From NCBI GenBank assembly GCA_012931725.1, contig WHSA01000561.1, forward strand, positions 132,290-196,289: a stretch of 64,000 bases of DNA. The letters run 5' to 3'. The notes under the pieces are model-generated. The model saw only the letters and a list, made by a program, of their open reading frames with translations, made no database searches and was not told the DNA's origin. Of this stretch, positions 44,247 to 55,702 are shown one piece after another. This DNA is from Litsea cubeba (taxonomy: Eukaryota > Streptophyta > Magnoliopsida > Laurales > Lauraceae). A program made the position numbers and the translations under genes. Each line of letters opens with the position of its first letter. Within the stretch, counting starts at the first letter, position 1.

Positions 44247-44352
44247 AAATTTAAGCTGATAGGAGTTGGTCTCACCCTAAGATTAAGCATATGACATTCT
44301 TAATGATATGCTTGGTCTTATGGTGGTCCCAACTCTTATTGGAGTAAAATTT
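44247..44352. repeat. Fold-back hairpin, arms about 50 bp
   Basis: 44247-44298 pairs with 44302-44352 with scattered mismatches; the shared arm motifs are GAGTTGG, CACC, TAAGA and AAGCATAT. The loop is only a few bases. It is compatible with a small fold-back MITE or a hairpin-RNA precursor. Confidence 0.75.
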
Positions 44353-46285
44353 AGAAAAAGTCAATATAAAGGGAGGGAGTTTATTTCAAGCGGTTTAGCT
44401 ATTCAATAGGTAGGCCCCAACCTTGAGTTCCACACTCTTCATGGAAAGTGTGAGTTAGGCACTCAAATGATTTGGACTCAACTTTGTATTATCACGTTGT
44501 ATATATTTTCAGAGTCATTTTTATAGCTTGGTGACTAGATTTATATGATGATCTCTCAACCATCCATATCTACCACGGAATCATGCCCCATCAAACAATC
44601 ACAATTAACAATCAACGAATTTTCATTAAGTACAATGGGTGGATTAGGTTATATGTGATCAATTCAACATCAATTGTACTTAAATTAGAGTGAGATAACC
44701 TCTCAATTTTAAAACAAAGAGAAAACAATTATTTTGAGTGATTTGGATTTATTATAGTGAGCTCTATATATTATTTGCGTATTTTAACTATCCTCACAAA
44801 GTTTTGGAAAATTCATGAAAAATGCTACAATATTCTCAAATTAAGGATTTTCATCAATTATCATACAAAAACTGAGAAATATATATATTTCTAAATATAA
44901 AACACTATCAGTTGATGGTCGCTTACCCCAAAAGAATATCCTGACTCTGCCACTGGGTGCGGACCATGTTTTAGAAACGTAGACCAGTTGGATAAACATG
45001 TTTAGTTCATGGGGGACCCAATCCCAGACCCGTTTTAAGTTTTGAAGACATGGACTGGACTAACCATGATCTGAAACTTGGGAAGGCAAGTCAGTTGGAC
45101 TTGGAAAGCTAGTCGGCCTACTAGAGATTCAAGGACTCAACCGATCCTTGACTGAGTCAAAAAGTGAAAAATGGGTCCAAATATTTATTAAACAAAAGTT
45201 ACTATTCTTCTGATTTTTGTCTGAATCTGGGTTGAGTCATATTGAGTCTAGCCAAAACTCCTAAAATTATATTACTTGCCTGATTGACATGGATCTGAAT
45301 TTCAAACCAATTGTCAAACAAGCCCAATAAACATCTTATCTTGAGTCACGCACCTAATACCAACTTGGGCATGCACAAAATTAAAGTGGGGTTGCGCTTC
45401 TAAATTTAAACTGCTCAAAATAGAATGCCTATTTTATATATCCAATCCATTTCACTCCAAGCGGAGCAAACGTGGCATTAATCACATATAAAATATGAGA
45501 TTAAAATAAAAAACTAGAGGGAGCAAAATGCATGTAAATCATGTGCTCTACACAATCAGTTTGGTGCACTGCTTCAATAAATGTCACTTTGTTTTTATTT
45601 TTAAAAAGATTGAATGATAGACAGTCATGCAAAGTGTAAATAAGGGGTGTCACACTCATACTCTTCACTGGTTTCTTTAGAAAACATGCAGTATTGATGT
45701 TTAAATGATTTTTCAAATCATTGTAGGAGTGAAGATAATGACTTTGGGCCGGCCTTGAATGAATAAATCTACTTTTATGAAGCACATAATTTAGAATCGT
45801 GTTTAATATCACCATCATTATCATTAGTGTTATTTTTATTATTTAGAGAGAATAGACAAGCATGTAATCAATAAATAAACTAAGATAATTGTTGCCGGCT
45901 TTGTGTTGCATTTTGGAAACAGTCCTCCTCATGGGCAGACTCGGGCCAACAGATTGGGCCCACCTTGCAGATGATCGGATTTCAAGGCTCACTGAGCGGT
46001 GGGGCCCATCTGTTTCTTTTTGGGTCGGACACAAGTGAAAATGTATATGGGCCGGTAGGGTCCACCGGACCACCAGTAAGATGGACTAATGGTGACCTGT
46101 AGAAAAAAGAAGAATGACACTCTCTACCTTTGGTCCACCTAGAACTGCACCGCTCGGGGGAGGTGGGGCATTGAAAGATCCGGATGAGACCGACCTGCAT
46201 GTATGCAAGATTTTGATTCTACTAGATCAATATAATTCCTTGATTCATGTCCCTCAAATTTAATGATTTCAAAATCTGTGTATTT
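44353..46285. other. AT-rich spacer, no gene recognised
   Basis: Frames of 72-107 codons on the minus strand (45501-46200) show no known motif. A GC-richer patch at 45930-46190 may be an old repeat. Confidence 0.4.
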
Positions 46286-46501
46286 TTAAAAATATTTCAA
46301 TTCAACGGTGAATAACAGTTGGATCAGTATCAAGTTTGAGATTATGCCAATTCCTGAAGGGATAGTGAGAGGATTGAATTGGTCATGAATTTCTTGAAAA
46401 TATTTCAATTCAATGGTGAATAACAGTTGGATCAGTATCAAGTTTGAGATTATGCCAATTCCTGAAGGGATAGTGACAGGATTGAATTGGTCATGAACTT
46501 C
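46286..46501 (+). repeat. 108-bp tandem duplication
   Basis: Two almost identical copies containing 'gaataacagttggatcagta' and 'gccaattcctgaaggga' sit head to tail. Confidence 0.9.
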
Positions 46502-46802
46502 TTGAATGGAACCCTAACTTGCAGTTGAATAAGGGATATGAAGTCATGGACATGCACAGGCAGATAGAGAGAGGTCATAAAAAAGACCCCATTACAAAAT
46601 GTTCATTAGGATTTGGCAATTTATTGAAACCATCTTTTTAATTAGAGAAAGGACTTGACATAAATTGACATGATGCGGAGAATCATTTGAGAATCTCATG
46701 CCCATAGACAATCATAACAATCTACAGTGACATTGATTGGAAGGTTACTAAAGATGATAGGCAACAGCCAATGTACATTTAGAATAAAAAGATTAAAGCT
46801 TA

Positions 46803-47706
46803 GGGCATGTTTGGATGCACAAGAAAATGCAAGAAAATAATATTTTATAAAATATAATTATTCATTTTCTAAAGAAGAGAATCTTATACGTTTGGTAACC
46901 CAATAAAAACTTGAAGAAAATATTCTTTTCTTTCAAAAAGCTCAATATTTTCTCCTACAGCTTCCCCCCTGTAGAAAATTTTTTACAAGATAAGAATCTT
47001 TTAAAATGATAATTACAAAGTGGTAGAGTAAAGTAAAGACTTTCAAATCCATCATGATGTTACATATATGGTAAAGTAAAGTAAAAGTAAATGTCACGGC
47101 ATGGTAAAGGTGGGGTAAAGTAAAGCTGAAATACAATATTTGGTAAAGTAAAGTGAGAAGGAATGGTAAAGTATTTTATTTTTATTCAACTTTACTTTAT
47201 CACGTTTTATCGTAGTTTTATATGGTAAGTAAAAGTGACTTGTTTATATGTGTGGTAAAGTAAAACAAAGATTGACATAGTAAAGGTGAGGTAAAGTAAG
47301 GTGAGATGAAGTATGTGGTAAAATAAAGTGGGAGAGAGAGAGTTGTAAAGTAGTTATTTTTTGTATTGACTTTACTTTACTATACTTTACCATGGTTTTA
47401 TGTGATAAAAGAAAAGTAACTTAAGGTAAAACCATCGCAGTTGAACTTTACTATACCACACTACTTTTTTTATCTAGATGTGGTAAATTACATTTAAATT
47501 AAAATATTTAATAAAATTTTTTCCTAATAATATAATTTACTTTAATCATAGCACCTCCCAAACAACTCAATTTAAAATCTGTAAGATTCTTCAAAAATCG
47601 TCAAACAGGAAAAATATTGTAATATTATAATATTACATTGTTCTATTTTATTCTTACAATAATTAAGTATGTAATTATTTTATTCTGCATACATCCAAAC
47701 GGGCCC
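46803..47706. mobile_element. Tourist/PIF-Harbinger-like MITE, about 904 bp
   Basis: Termini GGGCATGTTTGGATG and the complement of the right end, GGGCCCGTTTGGATG, lie between TTA trinucleotides (46800-46802 and 47707-47709). A GGGC..GTTTGG end with a TTA/TAA TSD is typical of Tourist elements. The interior has many 'ggtaaagtaaag' motifs and their complements, and no coding capacity. Confidence 0.8.
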
Positions 47707-47709
47707 TTA

Positions 47710-49530
47710 GATCCCATCATTCATATTATTGTTAATCGACCGACTCCTTCTGATACTTTGATCCAGACAACTGGCTAGAAGTATCAGTTGTGAGTTCTTA
47801 ATTATCGCAGATTTAGTTCGAATGATGATTTCATCCACTTTGGATTGTTGATATAAATTGTCATACGGCTCACTAACGGCTTGAGCCTCTTGCATTACCA
47901 TGTCATTAACATGGCATCAGAGCTAAACGTCACAAACTTAAAACTTCTGTGAGGCATGTTACCTTCGTTAAATTACTTTTTCTAGTAGCAATCATGTTAT
48001 ATCCACCTTTCTCTCCTTCAAAGAAGTATTTAGATTCCTAATGTAATAGGCGGGCTCCACCATAGAAATCTTAAAAAAGAACTCCTCCGAGTGTCCGCAT
48101 ATTCAGTTAAAATCTTTTTCCCCTAATAAATACTCATGTATTCACATGTACATAATGCCCAGAGGCCCTTCTTATTTATTAGTAATACAATAAAATTGAA
48201 TGTCAAATCAAGAAGAAAAAAAGTGGAAGGAGTTGGGAGTAAAAACACCCTTTTGTCATTTTATGCTTTTTAAGTATATATACTTTTTATCGATTTTTGC
48301 TTTTTTAGAGTGTTATTTTGTCAATTTGTGCAATTAAAAGTAACTTTTTAAATATTTTGTGTTTTTACAATCAACTCTCTGTCTCTCTCTCTACTATCTT
48401 TTTTCTTAATTTGATACTTTATTTCACTTCAATTTATGCTACCCTACAAACACAGAGGCAAAAGGGTAGTTCACCTTCTAGACATGCATGGAATGAGAAA
48501 ATAGATTTTACATATGCAAACGTTTCACATACAAATAATATATAGACAATATTACACACATGAAACACATTACTAAGTTTATCACGGGCTTCGGTTGAGA
48601 TGGTGGAGTGAGGATCTGGACTCTTCCATTCTCTGTATGCCAATGATGGAACATGGAAAAGTTCGCCCTTGGCCTTGACCTACCACTTTCTTTCCTTCAA
48701 GTGAAAAATGGGCCAGGAAATGGGGCACCCATGTGCCGTGGGCGGACCTACATGTAACCACGCGGGTACGACCGCATCAGTAAGGTTCGAAAATCTTCTT
48801 AATTAGCACTTTAATCTTTTTTATTTTTGTATTTAACTTTTTAATTTGACTATTACCCGCACCACCCAACTGAAAATCCTGGGTCCGCCATTCCTTTAAC
48901 CTGTGGGCCATCTTGATTACAGCCCACAAGAAACGACAAGTTTGAACATAATTCCAAAAGAACAAAAATATTAATTGTTTTTACAATACAATTTCATGAG
49001 AAATGATCAAGTTATATTGAGACATGTGAGAGTGATCCCCACTATGGAGCCACTTTCCACAAAACCATTGTACGAATTGGTAAATCTCTTTATTTCATGT
49101 GGAAATGGAAATTAGAAATGTCTTTAAAATGTGAAAGTTTACAAATCTATGTTTTAGATAGCTTGGGCAATGTTTTAGTAATAAATAATATACCATACTA
49201 CAATATAAAGATGGTCGTGATGATGAAGTTTCATTTGTAGTGAAGGACAGTTAGAAACTTTGTTTGTGTAATGTTGTGATTTCAGGTAGGTAAATAAACG
49301 AGTTTCTGACCACCCCCATAGGAAAGAATTTTCTGTAAATAAGCTTTTCATTAGAAATGATTTTCTGTAAAAACGAAAGCAATTTAGTTTAGTTTTTTTC
49401 CCTTTTCATGTAAAAAAGTGTTCTGAGTGACAAGTCACAAAAAGTTTGAGTTAAAAAAAAAAAAAATCTACATTATCATAGAATCACGGGCACTACATAA
49501 AGCTATCTACAGGCAGTACGTAAGTGGCCA
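47710..49530. other. AT-rich spacer with a possible small MITE
   Basis: About 48738-48895 is bounded by 'gggcggacc' and 'gggtccgcc' in inverted orientation with inner 'gcgggt'/'acccgc', which may be a decayed MITE. No gene was recognised. Confidence 0.4.
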
Positions 49531-49533
49531 TAT

Positions 49534-50280
49534 CACTACAAGAATCTGCACTTTTGGCGACGAAAATTTTCGTCGCCAAAAATTACATTTTCGTCGCCTA
49601 GACATCGGTAAAAAGTCGTCAGCAAAATATTTTCTCGACGAAATTATTTTTCGTCGGCAAAAATTATATTTTTATCGACGATTATTTGACTTTTACCGAC
49701 GTTTTTTTCCGTTGTCAAAAGAATTTAATTTTTTTTTTATTTTTCTTTTTTACTTTTACCGACGTTTTTGTTTCGTCGGCAAAAATAATTTCAATTTTTT
49801 TAATTTTTATTTTTTTTGCCTACGTTTTTATTTTGTCGAAAAAGTATTTTAATTTTTAAATTTTTCTTTTTAATTTTTACCGACGTTTTTATTTCGTCGC
49901 AAAAAGTATTTTAATTTTATTTATTTTTCTTTTTAATTTTTGCCGAAGTTTTTATTTCGTAGCAAAAAGTATTTAATTTTTTTTATTTTTCTTTTTAATT
50001 TTTGCCGACGTTTTTATTTCGTCTCAAAAAGTATTTTAATTTTTTTATTTTTCTTTTTAATTTTTGCGGACGATTCTATTTCGTCGCCAAAAGTATTTTA
50101 ATTTTTTATTTTAATTTTTAATTTTTGCCGACGTTTCTATTTCGTCGCTAAAAGTATTTCGTCGCTAAAATTTTTCTTTTTAATTTTTGCCGACGTTTTT
50201 ATTTCGTCGGCAAAAGCATTTTAATTTTTTTTATTTTAATTATTACTTTTGCCGACGTTTTAAAGACGTCGGTAAAGGTC
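49534..50280. mobile_element. CACTA transposon terminus with subterminal repeats
   Basis: Begins CACTACAAGAATCTGCAC, the canonical plant CACTA end, then a 'ggcgacgaaaattttcgtcg' palindrome. About ten subterminal repeats of 'gccgacgttttta' plus 'tttcgtcg' are spread to 50280. The other end is not found before the insertion at 54322, so the element is truncated, interrupted, or extends beyond the window. Confidence 0.8.
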
Positions 50281-50685
50281 CTTTTTTTTAATAATATATT
50301 TATTTTTACATTAATATTTTCCTGTAAACCCTGTAAACCTGTTTATACACCTGTATCAAAAATAAACTTGATCATACACCTATATTCAACATAAAAAAAT
50401 GCAATGAAACAAAAGTTACTAAATAAACAAACAACCATCTCCATTTTTCACTAAATCATTCATCTCATTAAACAAATATTACAATCAATAATGATACAGT
50501 CTAATATAAATGTCCAATATACAAATAGACCGAAAAGAAGTCCAACACCCCCACAAGTCTGCAACCGACCCCAAAGCGTCCATCAATCTGCAATGACAAA
50601 AACAACATTAAACTCTTTGCAATGAATTAAGTTATAAATGAAACATAAACATGTATATATATAAAACTTTTCTTACATTTTTCGG
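50281..50685. other. CACTA-internal AT-rich sequence
   Basis: Lies between the subterminal repeats and the satellite. I see no ORF. Confidence 0.4.
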
Positions 50686-53055
50686 TCTTAATTCTCTAAC
50701 CGGGAGCCCTATTTGAGAAGCGTCAGTTCCTACAAGTTACTCTACCCTCGAGCGAAGTGCTCGTGCCGGTTTCAGAATTTTCCCGCCGCCGTTTCCAGTT
50801 CCGGACCCCCGGCGGGCCGTTTTCGAGCCTAAGTGTTGGAAATTAACTCTACCCTCGAGCGAAGTGCTCGTGCCGGTTTCGGAATTTTACCACTGCCGTT
50901 TCCCGTTCCGAACCCCCGGCGGGCCGTTTTTGAGCCTAAGTGTTGGAAATTAACATGTTTCGGTCTTAATTCTCTAACCGGGAGCCCTATTTGCGAACTG
51001 TCAGTTCCTACAAGTTACTATACCCACGAGCGAAGTGCTCGTGCCGGTTTCAAAATTTTCCCGCTGCCGTTTCCCATTTCGGACCCCCGGTGGGCCGTTT
51101 TCGAGCTTAAGTGTTGGAAATTAACATGTTTCGGCCTGAATTCTCTAACCGGGAGCGCTATTTGCGAACCGTCAGTTCCTACAAGTTACTCTATCCTCGA
51201 GCGAAGTGCTCGTGCCGGTTTCGGAATTTTTCTGCTGCCGTTTCCCGTTCCGGACCCCCGGCGGGCCGTTTTCGAGCCTAAGTGTTGGAAATTACCATGT
51301 TTCGGTCGTAATTCTCTAATCGGGAGCCCTATTTGCGAACCGTCAGTTCCTACAAGTTACTCTACCCTCGATAGAAGTGCTCCTGCTGGTTTCAGAATTT
51401 TCCCGCGGCCGTTTCCCGTTCCGGACCCCCTGGCGGGCTGTTTTCGAGCCTAAGTGTTGGAAATTACCATGTTTCGGTCTTAATTTTCTAACCGGGAGCC
51501 TTATTTGAGAACCGTCAGTTTCTACAAGTTACTCTACCCTCGAGCGAAGTGCTCGTGCCATTTTCGGAAATTTTCCGCAAACGTTTTCCGTTCCGGACCC
51601 CCGGCGGTCCGCTTTCGAGCCTAAGTGATGGAAATTAACATGTTTCGGTCGTAATTCTCTAACCGGGAGTCCTATTTGTGAACCGTCAGTTTATACAAGT
51701 TACTCTACCCTCGAACAAAGTGCTCGTACCGGTTTCGAAATTTCCCCGCTGCCGTTTCCCATTCCGGACCCCCGGCGGGCCGTTTTCGAGCCTAAGTGTT
51801 GGAAATTAACATGTTTCGGTCGTAATTATCTAACCAGGAGTTCTATTTGAGAACCGTCAGTTCCTACAAGTTACTCTACCCTCGAGCGAAGTGCTCGTGC
51901 CAGTTTTGGAATCTTTCCGCTGCCGTTTCCCGTTCCGGACCCCCCGGCGGGCCGTTTTCGAGCCTAAGTGTTGGAAATTACCATGTTTCGGTCTTAATTC
52001 TCTAACCGGGAGCCCTATTTGCGAACTGTCAGTTCCTACAAGTTACTCTACCCTCGAGCGAAGTGCTCGTGTCGGTTTCGGAATTTTCCCGCGGCCGTTT
52101 CCTGTTCCGGAGCCCCGGCGGGCCGTTTTCAAGCCTAAGTGTTGGAAATTAACATGTTTCGGTCGTAATTCTCTAACCGGGAGCCTTATTTGCGAACCGT
52201 CAGTTCCTAGAAATTAATCTACCCTCGAGCGAAGTGCTCGTGCTAGTTTCGGAATTTTCCCGCTGCCGTTTCTCATTTCGGACCCCCGGCTGGCCGTTTT
52301 CGAGCTTAAGTGTTGGAAATTAACATGTTTCGGTCTTAATTCTCTAACCGGGAGCCCTATTTGCGAACCGTCAGTTCCTACAAGTTACTCTACCCTGGAG
52401 CGAAGTGCTCGTGCCGATTTCGGAATTTTCCCGCTGCCATTTCCCGTTCCGGACCCCCGGCGGGCCGTTTTCGAGCCTAAGTGTTGGAAATTACCATGTT
52501 TCGGTCGTAATTCTCTAACCGGGAGCCCTATTTGTGAACTATCAGTTCCTACAAGTTACTCTACCCTCGAGCGAAGTGCTTGTGCTGATTTCGGAATTTT
52601 CCCGCGGCCGTTTCTCGTTATGGACCCCCGGCGGGCCGTTTTCAAGCCTAAGTGTTGGAAAATCGTGTGTTTCGGTCGTAATTCTCTAACTGGGAGTCCT
52701 ATTTGCGAACCGTCAATTCCTACCAGTCACTCTACCCTCGAGCGAAGTCTCGTGCCGGTTTCAGAATTTTCCCATGGCCGTTTTCCGTTCCGGACCCCCA
52801 GCGGGCCGTTTTTTAGCCTAAGTGTTGGAAAATCATATGTTTCGATCGTAATTCTCTAACCGAGAGTCCTATTTGCGAACCGTTAGTTCCTACAAGTCAC
52901 TCTACCCTCGAGCGAAGTGCTCGTACCGGTTTCGGAAATTTTCCGTGACCGTTTCCCGTTTCGGACCCCCAACGGGCCGTTTTCGAGCCTAAGTGTTGGA
53001 AAATCATATATTTCGGTCGTAATTCTCTAACAGGGAGTCCTATTTGCGAACCATG
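50686..53055 (+). repeat. 171-bp satellite, about 14 copies
   Basis: 'gagcgaagtgctcg'-type motifs recur near 50751, 50856, 51028, 51197, 51367, 51542, 51714, 51881, 52056, 52228, 52397, 52569, 52740 and 52911. Most intervals are about 170-175 bp, with one short 104-bp unit at the start. Units share 'ctctaaccgggag', 'gttcctacaagtta' and 'ggacccccggcgggccg'. It is probably part of the CACTA interior. Confidence 0.93.
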
Positions 53056-53512
53056 TAAGGTAGATGATTTTAGTTTTACTTATATTTTTTAGATTTAAAA
53101 GAATTTAAAAAAATGCAACTTGCTTACTTTTCCTAGTAACAGTAATATGCTTAAGCATGTTCAGCTATTCACATATCATTTATATTTTATTAATATATGT
53201 CAATAATGTTCTTCATATGATTATATCCTAATATTATCGATCATTATATTGATGCTGTTATGGATGGAAAATATATGGGTTAATGAACAACTATTCTTTT
53301 TCTTTGTTATTATTTATTATTTTTATTCTCTAAAGAACAATAAAAAAATCCTTACAATTAACAACACAACTCGATTTATCCCCTTGAACTATTTGCGGTT
53401 TGATTCTGATTTTCAAAAGAATGATCTTACTCAATGAAACTCATTAAACTTTTTTATTGGTTATGAAATTCATTACTATTCAGAAATTTATAACAACAAC
53501 AACAACAACAAC

Positions 53513-53576
<64 letters not shown>

Positions 53577-53634
53577 CCATAGCAGCAAACAAACAATGTT
53601 ATGTAACAATGAAATAGAGACATATGATACTTAC
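53056..53634. other. AT-rich spacer with (AAC)n/(AAT)n microsatellite
   Basis: The microsatellite is at about 53492-53574. No gene recognised. Confidence 0.6.
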
Positions 53635-53969
53635 ACCAACACTAGGGCTTTGTTTAACCATTTTGAAAGCGCAAGTTAAAATGTTTGGCATCAACCTAGA
53701 TAGTGATGTAAAACATGAGGTCAGTACAAACTACAAACTAAAACCAAAATCAAATATGCATATGCAATATATTACTTGTCAAAGTGCTTTCGGTGCCTCG
53801 TGACCAAAGCACAAAATATTTGCATGCATCTCTTTCCGGCCTTCAATCTCAGCAAGTACTCATCTTCCACGTTTGTAGAACTCAAATTCAATGAGTCCAG
53901 AATCCTTATCAGATCCCCACAAAATGATGGCAAGAGAGGACCTAAAGCAGATGGCATATGAGATCTTAC
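53635..53969 (-). CDS. Two internal exons of an unrecognised gene
   Basis: Exon A is 53969-53776 and exon B is 53695-53635. Acceptors TTTTATAG and CTATCTAG and donors GTAATA and GTAAGT are all well formed. Joining them keeps one open frame of 85 codons: exon A ends in phase 2 and exon B completes that codon. The protein reads as an alpha-helical, Leu-rich segment (LLPSFCGDLIRIL, LVTRHRKHFDK, then LMPNIL, FKMVKQSP). It could be an internal piece of a large HEAT-like protein; a ribosome-biogenesis factor crossed my mind but I cannot support it. Either a host gene fragment captured by the CACTA element, or exons of a larger gene whose upstream intron holds the retrotransposon at 54322. Confidence 0.5.
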
Positions 53970-54321
53970 CTATAAAATGTTAACTTCAAGTAAATTTCTG
54001 AAAAAGAGGCGCTAGATGTAACAAATATAAGTGTGCAAAGGATAGCAGTCACAGCACTACTTGGCACACACATTATTTCAGCTTTTTTTTTTTTATCATT
54101 TTGTGGTTAAATTAAGATTTAAAACAAGAGAATAGAGGTCAACTTTGGCACAAGTCACACAACCATAAAGCTACAACAGCAAAGTAAAGGTCAACTTTTA
54201 CATCATAGATAACAGAATATCCTAGCATGTGACACTTGCAATACAAGTGCCAAAACCAGGTGTAAACAATTGACAAGGCACCATAACCTACAGAATAAGT
54301 GCAGCATGCCAGAATAAGTAT

Positions 54322-55192
54322 TGTAGGTGCAGAAAAATATGACCCACAATAATCGGGGTGTCTTACAGGACTTATCTAAATGAAGAAGATGACCTGCTGC
54401 CTCAAAGCCTGAAAGAGAAGAGCAAACGGTCAGAGGACCCTGGCCTGGGCGGCGCAAGGCTCTCCGATGCCTAAGTCAGTAAGTGAACTGGAACAAAGGA
54501 AGGAGAGGAAGAAGAGAAGTAGAGTAACGACTCTCAAGTATGGGTTGCGTACCTTGCATGTGAAATGGGTCCTGTTTATAGAGAACTGGACGATATCTTG
54601 GATGATATTTTGGCGTGGGTCCCGTGATTTGATAGGGAAGTCATTATCAGCCCACAAAGTAATAAATGCGGTCCATTCCAGCCCACATTGCATTTAATGC
54701 CAGTCGGATCAGCCCACATCGCATTTAATATGCGACATGTTGGGCCAGATCATGTTGGACGCCTTTGGCGGTAGGGGTACCATCGGATCCACTCTCGGGC
54801 CTTGCCCTGATTTGGCTTCAGCCGCTGGATGCCGCCCTGTCAGTGATCCGGCGAAGATCGTGGACGGCTGGATGTCGCGTCTGTCTCACTGGCTCGCGCC
54901 CCTCTTCCTCCACGTGTCTGATGGCGTGGCGGGCGAAGGGCGCAAGTGGGGATTCTCTCTTGCTTCGGCTTTCGTCCCGGCTCCTTTAGCCGAGGTTAAG
55001 CTTTTAGCCGAGGTGGGCACCCAGGTAGCCGAGCTCGGCGCTAGCGGCCAGGTCCTGCCTGACTTCGGCTGAGACCTCTGTCCCGGTAGCCGAGGTGAGA
55101 CTGGTGCCATGTGGATGGCACGTGAGAATGCTTAATCCCATCTGATGGCCGTGATTAACGTAATCCTGGATCTTTGAAAATCTCCCCACACA
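54322..55192 (-). repeat. 3' LTR of the degraded Tat-type element (871 bp)
   Basis: On the plus strand it reads TGTAGGTGC to CCCCACACA and aligns along its length with 18520-19451, with many substitutions and gaps. Confidence 0.9.
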
Positions 55193-55205
55193 ATTACCCC
55201 CTTGC
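55193..55205 (-). promoter_or_regulatory. Polypurine tract
   Basis: On the minus strand GCAAGGGGGTAAT next to the 3' LTR. Confidence 0.7.
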
Positions 55206-55462
55206 TTGTGACTTCTTAAGCGCCCTAGCCTTTAGGGGTCAGAAGCTAGAGAACCCGTCTGGAGATGCAGCGATCATTGCCTGATGTCGCTTCAACTTTT
55301 CTAAGGCAATAAATGTTTCGTCCTGTCCGTCCTGGGAAACGAACCGGCAGCTACACGTGTAGCTTCTTCATTGATTGCGCTGTCTCATTGATGGAACAGG
55401 CGCGGATTGCGAAATTTACCTCTTCGAATTCGAAAATGGCGCCCAAAGAGGGTTTCTTCCCC

Positions 55463-55472
55463 CTATAAATAG
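55463..55472 (+). promoter_or_regulatory. TATA box of the antisense ORF
   Basis: CTATAAATAG lies about 150 bp before a 5'-UTR splice donor (55623) and 240 bp before the ATG. Confidence 0.65.
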
Positions 55473-55702
55473 GGTTGTCTCCTCTCTTTCTTTTTTCTGA
55501 ATTTCTTTGCCCTTATCTTCGATTTCTGCCTTGCTCTTCGTCTGGCTTATCGAGATCTCTCTGGCGAGGACAATCGTAGGTCGACGCGCCCAAATCCGTT
55601 CTTGACTCGCCCTCCTATCTCTGTAAGTAACTTCGTGCCCCTGTCTGTTTTTTAGGGTTTTCCACCTTTAGGGTTTCTTTCCGCCTTCTTCTTCTTTTAG
55701 AC

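Noticed and set aside
50833..51453. 206-codon frame in the satellite
   Set aside because: A product of tandem 171-bp units; repeated ERSARAGF-type peptides only.
50686..53055. Centromeric satellite
   Set aside because: The 171-bp period is suggestive, but only about 14 copies lie next to a CACTA terminus, and no centromere-type retroelement is present.
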